Assembly: GCF_965196975.1 (NCBI RefSeq)
Contig: NZ_OZ239981.1
Span: 992,001-1,056,000 of the forward strand
Source of the DNA: Endozoicomonas sp965196975
Lineage (GTDB): Bacteria; Pseudomonadota; Gammaproteobacteria; Pseudomonadales; Endozoicomonadaceae
Reading direction: 5' to 3'
DNA length: 64,000 nt
Shown: piece by piece, positions 57,906 through 64,000 of the stretch
How the letters are laid out: each line of letters starts with the position of its first letter
Position numbering within the stretch: position 1 is the first letter of the stretch
Notes under the pieces: generated by a model
The model's database searches: none
What the model was told of the DNA's origin: nothing
Seen by the model: the letters and a program-made list of their open reading frames with translations, nothing else
Position numbers and translations under genes: made by a program

Positions 57906-60875
57906 ATGCCCTCCATCAAAGAATCCGCGCTTCGGTTGGTGCTGAAAGCGCGGGATACCCTGTCACGTCCGGTTAAGCAGTCAGCCGCCTCCCTGGAATC
58001 CCTGCGAGGGGAAGCCCAATCCCTCAAGAGTCAACTCACTGAACTGGAAAAACAACAACGGTTGCTGTCGTCTTTCCAAAAGCAGACATCTGCTGTTCGT
58101 GAGGCTGGCCGGGCTTTTCGCGAAGCTGAGACGAAGGTTGAACGGTTGGCCTGGGAATATCAGCAGGCAGAGAAACCCACAAAGACTCTACAGCGCAGGC
58201 TGGAATCTGCCCGTAAAGCGGTGGTGTCAGCTAACCAGTCTTACCATACGCAGCGACAGAAGCTGGCTGAGTTGCGCAAAAGTCTGGGGCAGACGGGACT
58301 TTCCAATCGCCAGCTGGCCCAACAGCAGGAGCGGGTTGCCCAGGAACTTCGGGAAACGTCAGCGGCATTTCAAAAAGCCAGCAATCGGGCTAAGGAGGCC
58401 TCCAAGAGTTTCAGACGCTCTGGGTTAAAGAGCATCAGGAAGGATGCCGAGCAGGCATCGTCGGGTATTGGTCGTCTAACCAGAAGATTCGCTGGCTTGA
58501 TCGCGGCAGGTGCAGGCCTGTACACCATCAAACGTGGCATAGAGTCCATCCTGACTACGGGCGATAAGTTTGAGCGCTTGAGCGTTCAGCTGGAAGCCAT
58601 TATGGGCTCAATGGCTGAAGGTGAACGGGCGCTGGCCTGGATTAAGGACTTTACCCGCAGCACGCCATTCCAGTTGGAAGAAGTCTCTGAAGCGTTTGTC
58701 CGGCTAAAAGCCTTTGGCCTCGACCCCATGGATGGCACCATGCAGGCCATTGTCGATCAGGCTTCCAAACTGGGCGGCGGGATGGAGCGGCTGAATGGCA
58801 TCACACTGGCCGTGGGTCAGGCCTGGGCGAAACAGAAACTTCAGGGAGAGGAAATTTTACAGCTGGTAGAGCGTGGCGTTCCGGTGTGGGAATTGCTGGA
58901 AAAGGCTACCGGCAAAAATGTGCAGGAGTTGCAGAAGCTGTCGTCTGCCGGGAAGTTGGGGCGGGATACTATCGCTTTGCTGATTGCCGAAATTGGTAAA
59001 AGTGCTGAAGGCGCAGCGGCCAACAATATGAGCTTGCTGTCCGGTTATGTCAGCAACCTGAAAGACAGCTGGCAGCAGTTCCTGGCTGAAATTGCGGACA
59101 GTGGTGCTCTGGAGTACACCAAGAATTTGCTCGGGTCGATCACCCTGAAAATAGAGGCGATGAATCAGGACGGTCGCTTGCAGGCTCTCGCGAAAAAGAT
59201 CAGCGATGCTTTTATTGCCATGGGCGAGGCCATTCAATCGGCGCTGTCTGGCCTTTCTTTTGACGGGTTTGTTTCAAAGGTAGAAACCAGCTTTGCCACC
59301 CTCACCACGGTGATGGATAAGCTGAAAACCACCTTTACGGTAACTGGCAATACCGTCACTTTCTTTTTCAACAGTTTTACGCTGGCGGTGAAAGGTTTTG
59401 CGACCGCATTTCTCTATACCATCGGAGAAATCATCTTCGGATGGGGAAAGCTGGCGGAGGTTGTGGGAGCTGACTCCATTGCCAAAGAGATGCAGGCAAC
59501 GACGGAGTACCTGCGTTCTCTTGGTAAAGAGTTTGCCAAACAAACCGGTGAAGATGCCAATGCCGCCAAAGACGCATTGGTGGGTATTTACGAAGCCCTT
59601 TCGAAAAAGCATGAACAGGCACAAAAAGACATTCGTCGTGAAAGCAAGGTGACCTGGGATCAGGTACGAGAAGAACAGGAGCGTTACCGGGCAGACGTTG
59701 AGCAGACTGGCAAAACCGCAGAGCAAGCAGCAGAGACCACCAAAGCGGCGTTTACCGATGCTGCGAATGCCATCAACCAGATCAACGCGGCTGAAACCCG
59801 CATCGAATTAGCCAGCCTTGGTGTGGCACTAGCCGAAGCCTTTTCTGCCGGAACACTCTCACAGGAAGAATATACCCAGGCACTGGAGGCCAGTCGCCAG
59901 AAGCTGGCGCAACTGAAAAAAGAGGCGGAAGGCACAAGCCAGAGTATTGATAGAGTCACCGAGGCTGGTGAGCAACAAAACAGAGCTCTTGAAGATACCG
60001 CTTCCATTGCCGGAATCATGGCCGGTCATTACAATACACTCACCGCAGAATTACAGGGCATGAGTGGTGCGGCGCACGATGCCTTTGTGGCGGTGAATGG
60101 CGTGGGCAACGTCAACACTGAGCAGGCGATCAGCAGTATTGCTGAACTGAAAAGTCAGCTCGAAGAAACCAGAGAAGAGCTCAACAAGCTAAAGCACTCC
60201 TATACCTTCGATGTAACCGGCATAAGTAGTTGGATGAATGAAACTGCGAAAAATGCTGCCTATGTCAAAAGTCAGTATTTAGAGCAGAAGATCGCCCTCG
60301 AAGAACTGTTAGAGAGTTATGAGCTCGGCGGCTCTACAGCGAGAAGCTTTATCCGTCAGGGTGAGCGAGCCGCTGATACGATGAACCTCCTGAACAATCA
60401 GGATTTAGACCGCCTCAACAATGCTATTCGCTCGGCAGAGCAAAACATGGCCAGCCTTGGGGAGAGTTCCCGTAATACCCTCAACAGCCTGCAAGATGAA
60501 CTGGATGAATTACAGGGCAGGCAGTCGGATATTGAGCAACGGCGTTATCAAACGCAGCGTGACGATCTGAAGGCACAGCAGGCCGAGGCTATCGCCAAAG
60601 GGGATCAGGAGGCGATCAAGAATATCACTTCTGCCCTGCGGATCAGTGAGCAGATTTACAACGAACGTATCCGGCAGGCCAACAATGAAAAAGCCCAAAT
60701 CCTCCAAGAGAGCCAGGTGAGTACGTCGGCACCAACCACCCGAACCACACAACCGGCTCCACAAAAAATTATCCGGCTCGAATACCCCGGCGGTGCGGTC
60801 AATGTCGGCATTGATTCAACGGATGAAATTAAACTGCTGGAAGCCCTGAAAAATGCAGGCATGAGGACGGTCTGA
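57906..60875 (+). CDS. Tape-measure protein
   Basis: A 989-residue tail-length protein. Residues 15-190 are coiled coil. About 195-400 form the tape-measure N-terminal domain (LIAAGAGLYTIKRGIESIL, FERLSVQLEAIMGSMAEGERALAWIKDFTRSTPFQLEEVSEAFVRLKAFG). A hydrophobic segment (VTFFFNSFTLAVKGFATAFLYTIGEI) lies near 485, followed by long helical repeats. No frameshifted chaperone gene like lambda G-T precedes it. Its last 595 residues are duplicated in the chimeric remnant at 2498-4282. Confidence 0.92.
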   Translation: MPSIKESALRLVLKARDTLSRPVKQSAASLESLRGEAQSLKSQLTELEKQQRLLSSFQKQTSAVREAGRAFREAETKVERLAWEYQQAEKPTKTLQRRLESARKAVVSANQSYHTQRQKLAELRKSLGQTGLSNRQLAQQQERVAQELRETSAAFQKASNRAKEASKSFRRSGLKSIRKDAEQASSGIGRLTRRFAGLIAAGAGLYTIKRGIESILTTGDKFERLSVQLEAIMGSMAEGERALAWIKDFTRSTPFQLEEVSEAFVRLKAFGLDPMDGTMQAIVDQASKLGGGMERLNGITLAVGQAWAKQKLQGEEILQLVERGVPVWELLEKATGKNVQELQKLSSAGKLGRDTIALLIAEIGKSAEGAAANNMSLLSGYVSNLKDSWQQFLAEIADSGALEYTKNLLGSITLKIEAMNQDGRLQALAKKISDAFIAMGEAIQSALSGLSFDGFVSKVETSFATLTTVMDKLKTTFTVTGNTVTFFFNSFTLAVKGFATAFLYTIGEIIFGWGKLAEVVGADSIAKEMQATTEYLRSLGKEFAKQTGEDANAAKDALVGIYEALSKKHEQAQKDIRRESKVTWDQVREEQERYRADVEQTGKTAEQAAETTKAAFTDAANAINQINAAETRIELASLGVALAEAFSAGTLSQEEYTQALEASRQKLAQLKKEAEGTSQSIDRVTEAGEQQNRALEDTASIAGIMAGHYNTLTAELQGMSGAAHDAFVAVNGVGNVNTEQAISSIAELKSQLEETREELNKLKHSYTFDVTGISSWMNETAKNAAYVKSQYLEQKIALEELLESYELGGSTARSFIRQGERAADTMNLLNNQDLDRLNNAIRSAEQNMASLGESSRNTLNSLQDELDELQGRQSDIEQRRYQTQRDDLKAQQAEAIAKGDQEAIKNITSALRISEQIYNERIRQANNEKAQILQESQVSTSAPTTRTTQPAPQKIIRLEYPGGAVNVGIDSTDEIKLLEALKNAGMRTV

Positions 60876-61264
60876 TGATACTGGATACCATTACCCTCCC
60901 GGACGATCTGCTCTGGATCAATGAGTTTGAATGGAACCCCGTCGAGCAAACCACCGAGCGAAGCCTGACCGGGGCTTTGCTGGTTCAGGAAGGGCAACTA
61001 CTATATGGCAGGCCAATCGTTCTCTCTGGCAATGGCGAGGCCGGTTGGGTATCCCGGTTGACGGTCAAGAGCCTGTTTGCTCTCTCCAAAGCAGCCAATA
61101 AAACCATGACGTTGACGCTCCCAGATAACCGACAATTCTCCGTTATCTTTGATCGGTCGAATGGTGCTCCTGTTGAGGCACAGCAGGTTTTACCATTTGC
61201 CTACCCAGAGGACTGCGACCATTACCATCTTAAAGTTAGATTAATAACTATCAAGCTTGAGTGA
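60875..61264 (+). CDS. Distal tail protein downstream of tape measure (copy B)
   Basis: A 129-residue protein starting in the TGATG overlap with the tape-measure stop. It is nearly identical to the copy at 4282 except for about the last 15 residues. Small distal-tail or tip role inferred from position. Its changed end marks the left border of the cargo slot that holds the zinc-finger gene. Confidence 0.7.
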   Translation: MILDTITLPDDLLWINEFEWNPVEQTTERSLTGALLVQEGQLLYGRPIVLSGNGEAGWVSRLTVKSLFALSKAANKTMTLTLPDNRQFSVIFDRSNGAPVEAQQVLPFAYPEDCDHYHLKVRLITIKLE

Positions 61265-61270
61265 GAAGAA

Positions 61271-61888
61271 CTAGCTTTGATGTGCTTTAGTCTGCATATG
61301 TTTTTTAACATGATCTAAACGTGTAAAGCTTTTATGACATAATTCACATTCATAAGGTTTTTCTTTTGTATGTCTTGATCTGGTGTGTCTATCAAGCTGG
61401 TGTTTATCTCGAAAATAACTTTTCTCGCTGCATTCAGGATAGCTACATCTGTATTTTGATATTGGTTTATGGATAAATAAGTGTGTTTTTAAACCTGATC
61501 TTTTTTTGAAAGCCTTTTCGCACCCATCAAAATCACATCTGAAAGGTCTATCACTTGATTGTGATAAAGCAAAGCTGTCAGATGTAGATGAAATAGGTTT
61601 GGATGAATACAGTTGATTCCATTTAACGGATCTTAAATCGTTGGTTTCAACTTTGACATTGTCAAAAACACAGTCGCTAGAAAAAAAGATGGCATCAATC
61701 AAGTCTGAGTTTTGTTGAGGGAATGTTGATGAAAGAAGGCCTGATGGAAATGGATCATTTATTTCTACGGAACGACCATTGTTTAATAATAAAGATTGAG
61801 AATTTTTAGAAGTAGCTCGACATCTTTCTGGGTCCAGAACATATAAATCTAATTTTGTTGATCCAGTAGAAGTATTTGATTTAAACAT
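61271..61888 (-). CDS. C2H2 zinc-finger protein (eukaryote-like), tail-module cargo
   Basis: A 205-residue protein on the strand opposite to the tail genes. The N-terminal 115 residues are Ser/Asn-rich and unstructured. Three C2H2 fingers follow. Finger 1 (about 118-142) is C-x4-C-x12-H-x3-H, textbook TFIIIA type. Finger 2 is C-x4-C-x14-H-x4-H. Finger 3 is C-x2-C-x12-H-x5-H, joined by the linker TKEKPYEC, which is the eukaryotic TGEKP-type linker. Sequence-specific DNA or RNA binding is expected; a target in a eukaryotic host nucleus is an inference. AT-rich, no Shine-Dalgarno site, not related in sequence to the repeat protein in the equivalent slot. Confidence 0.88.
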   Translation of the reverse strand: MFKSNTSTGSTKLDLYVLDPERCRATSKNSQSLLLNNGRSVEINDPFPSGLLSSTFPQQNSDLIDAIFFSSDCVFDNVKVETNDLRSVKWNQLYSSKPISSTSDSFALSQSSDRPFRCDFDGCEKAFKKRSGLKTHLFIHKPISKYRCSYPECSEKSYFRDKHQLDRHTRSRHTKEKPYECELCHKSFTRLDHVKKHMQTKAHQS

Positions 61889-61908
61889 TTTTTAAGTTAA
61901 TTAATTAT

Positions 61909-61932
61909 TGAATTGTCGAATAGCTGAATAAG
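61909..61932. repeat. Degenerate period-8 repeat upstream of the zinc-finger gene
   Basis: TGAATTGT, CGAATAGC and TGAATAAG follow one another with the same 8-bp period as the perfect repeat at 6126-6180. They lie 20-44 bp upstream of the zinc-finger start codon. They suggest a shared ancestral leader that expanded in the other prophage. Confidence 0.55.
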
Positions 61933-62199
61933 AGTACCTCTTTTTAAAAAAAGTTCCTCCCTTTCACAACTCATTCTCCAAGTATGTCAACCAAGCATAA
62001 GGATTTGCTATGGCTATTACCAATAGCGACGTAAAACTCTTCGAAAGCCAGCGCCTCACCGATGAGGAAGACGGTGGCGGTCGGGTTACTGGCAGCGAGG
62101 TCATTGATGGCAACGTCAATAACCTCTTTCAGGATATTTCCCGGATCGACCGAACCATTGGTGATGTCGCTCTGCGTAAAGCATTTATCGGTATCAGCA

Positions 62200-63590
62200 G
62201 GGTGCTCTCTCTGAATGATTGAAACAATAGTGCTCTATTTTCACAGCTACTATGGGAACACCACTCATAATAGTTAACTGTCATGCCCGCTTCTGTTATT
62301 TCCAGCTCTACCAAAAGCATCGTTTTGCAAATTGAAGTTTCTATAGATTCAGGCAACATGCTGAATCTTGAAGATAGTTTACAGCGTGCACTCAATGAAG
62401 CCGGGCAGCTTGGAACAAAAGAGTTATTGGGGCTATTTGAATCACCCAATAAAGAACCTATCGTCGTTAATCAGCAGAAGTGGAACTACAAAGGAAAGGT
62501 TCTTAAGCACTATGAAACCTTATACGGTCGTATACCTTTGGAGCGCTCCGTATATCAGGGTGTCAGAGGTGGCAGTACTCTGGCAGCACTTGATCTTCGT
62601 GCCGGTATTATTGGTTCAGCTACCCCCAAATTTGCCAAGTCTATCGCCTGGAAATACAGCCAGATGCCAGCGCCTGCGGTAAAAGAAGATTTTGAGACCA
62701 ACCATCAAAGGACGCTTTCAAATTCTTATATCAAGCATTTATCGGACAGAGTAGGTGCATTAATTGAAGACCAGCAAGACACTCACTACCACCTTCCTCC
62801 ACTAAAAGAGCCTGTTGAAACAATAGCCATTGGTCTGGATGGAACCTGCATGCTGCTTTGTGAAGAAGGCTGGAGGGAAGCCATGTGTGGGACATTGAGC
62901 CTATATTCTGCAGATGGAGACAGGCTCCACACGATATATACAGCCAGTTCGCCAGAGTATGGTAAACAAAGCTTTATGAGCAAGCTCGACGAGGAGATTG
63001 CAGATCTAAAACGACTCTACCCAAATGCCACATACATCGGGGTAGCTGACGGGGCTAGAGAAAACTGGAGTTATTTGAAACAACATACCTCTGGGCAGAT
63101 ACTCGATTTTTATCATGCATCTGAATATTTAGCTGGAGCAGCGGAAGCACTGTTTCCAACCAGTAAGGCGAAGCGACACCAGTGGCTTGAAGACAGGCTA
63201 CATAGTTTGAAAAACAAGCGTGGAGCAGCCAAAAAAATCCTTCAGGAAATTGAATCAGCCGAGCTCCCGAAAAAGACAATCGCACTGACAGAGAAGCGCT
63301 ACAAAGCTGTGAGCTATTTTACAAACAATCACCAGTTAATGAATTATCATCAGGCGCTTAAACGCCATTGGCCAATAGGTTCAGGAGTTACTGAAGCGGC
63401 TTGTAAGACTCTGGTAAAGCAACGATTATGTGGTTCTGGAATGAGGTGGAAAGCAACAGGAGCGGAAGTGCTTTTGACAACAAGAGCACTGATCCAGAGT
63501 AAGGGGCGCTGGGAACAACTTTGGTCTGAGTTCATGACTGGAAAGGTTGAAGCTAACCTATGAGTCAGTTATCAAATTGAGAGAGCACCC
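62200..63590 (+). mobile_element. ISKra4-family insertion sequence, copy 2
   Basis: 1391 bp, with the same GGGTGCTCTCTC inverted ends as the copy at 49793 and apparently the same sequence throughout. The 8-bp duplication TATCAGCA flanks it. Inserted 190 bp into fibre gene copy 3. Confidence 0.93.
62283..63563 (+). CDS. ISKra4-family transposase
   Basis: A 426-residue transposase identical to that at 49876-51156, with the same DDE motifs (IGLDGTC, GVADGARENW, GSGVTEAACK). The identity indicates transposition between the packaging module and the tail module, or entry of both, in the recent past. Confidence 0.93.
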   Translation: MPASVISSSTKSIVLQIEVSIDSGNMLNLEDSLQRALNEAGQLGTKELLGLFESPNKEPIVVNQQKWNYKGKVLKHYETLYGRIPLERSVYQGVRGGSTLAALDLRAGIIGSATPKFAKSIAWKYSQMPAPAVKEDFETNHQRTLSNSYIKHLSDRVGALIEDQQDTHYHLPPLKEPVETIAIGLDGTCMLLCEEGWREAMCGTLSLYSADGDRLHTIYTASSPEYGKQSFMSKLDEEIADLKRLYPNATYIGVADGARENWSYLKQHTSGQILDFYHASEYLAGAAEALFPTSKAKRHQWLEDRLHSLKNKRGAAKKILQEIESAELPKKTIALTEKRYKAVSYFTNNHQLMNYHQALKRHWPIGSGVTEAACKTLVKQRLCGSGMRWKATGAEVLLTTRALIQSKGRWEQLWSEFMTGKVEANL

Positions 63591-64000
63591 TATCAGCACC
63601 GATAACAATGACATTTATCTCGGCAGTCATTTGATCCTGACCGAGCCTCCTAAGGATAAGCATGTCAGTGTTTTGCTATTCAATACCGACAGTCAGACCG
63701 ATGAGCGTTTGGATGCCAGAGACAGAATAGAAAGCTATGTTGTCCCCGGCATTAAGGCATCTTGGGAACTGGTAGGCGATCAGCTGGAAGGTCAGCGTAC
63801 CATTGTTGGTTATCAGCGGGAGGAATGGGCGGTTCCTGAAATTGGCGAGGTCTATAAGCTCACCACTCCCGATGGGCTAACGAGCCAGTTTGTTCGTATT
63901 ACTGCTGTTGACCATTCGGTGGTCACGTTTACCTATCACAACGGTTCAGAGTACGTCGATTTTAACCGGCGTAAGGTAGAAATGGAGATCAGTGCTCCGT

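Larger units (their letters stand above)
62010..64000 (+). pseudogene. Large tail/fibre gene copy 3, interrupted by ISKra4
   Basis: It starts MAITNSDVKLFESQRLTDEEDG, like copy 2 at 6265, with the same AAGGA-8 bp-ATG signal. The frame is broken after about 63 codons by the element at 62200-63590 and resumes at 63591 (DNNDIYLGSHLILTEPP...). It runs past the window end. The 8-bp repeat TATCAGCA (62192-62199 and 63591-63598) is the target duplication. Compared with copies 1 and 2 it has many silent changes, so it belongs to a distinct prophage. Confidence 0.9.

Overview
The window looks like a chromosomal segment of a marine, probably animal-associated gammaproteobacterium. Endozoicomonas-like Oceanospirillales is my best guess. 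It rests on gene style, the heavy IS66/ISKra4 load and eukaryote-like proteins, and is not proven by any marker gene here. The segment is mostly prophage: remains of at least two and probably three related lambda-like siphophages, with a small host or defence block between them.

Layout. Positions 1-4282 hold a fused remnant: a tail/fibre gene fragment (copy 1), split by an IS66 element, is joined in frame to the C-terminal part of a tape-measure gene. Positions 4282-14818 are the distal tail end of a prophage: a short distal-tail gene, a minus-strand cargo gene with 19 AQSEK repeats, the long fibre gene (copy 2, broken by an in-frame TAA), lectin-like and hub-like tail genes, and a second IS66. 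Positions 14822-28438 are a defence/stability block: HigB plus a HigA-ImmA/IrrE fusion, a type I restriction-modification system (hsdM-hsdS-hsdR) whose hsdM is frameshifted at an A9 tract, recD2, a DUF6155 gene, a second HigBA pair and a RES-domain gene cut by a third IS66.

Positions 30139-64000 are a more complete prophage. Its left end has a large serine recombinase with its DUF2924 and HTH partners, divergent from unknown early genes across a consensus SOS box. A replication cluster follows (HTH, RecA-like AAA_24 ATPase, Toprim primase/helicase), then an iteron-like repeat field where an IS982-type element carrying a nested palindromic MITE has landed. Next come a ParB-methylase fusion, the lysis genes (coiled-coil/TM protein, amidase, 3TM holin), an accessory set (a quinol-monooxygenase-like gene; DUF3489), and the lambda-type morphogenesis run: terminase small and large, gpW, portal, ClpP protease, gpD, gpE, head-tail joining, Z, U, tail tube, tape measure. 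A BrnTA toxin-antitoxin pair sits in that run with brnT split by an ISKra4 element.

The most notable structure is a recurring cargo slot. In both prophages, the same position between the distal-tail gene and the fibre gene carries a single AT-rich minus-strand gene encoding a eukaryote-like protein: a lysine-rich repeat protein in one, a C2H2 (TFIIIA-type) zinc-finger protein in the other. One of them is wrapped in slippage-prone DNA (a G16 tract inside the gene and an octanucleotide repeat against the start codon). All three fibre gene copies are inactivated, each by a different lesion (IS66, nonsense codon, ISKra4), so the virions would probably not be infectious while cargo and stability genes persist.
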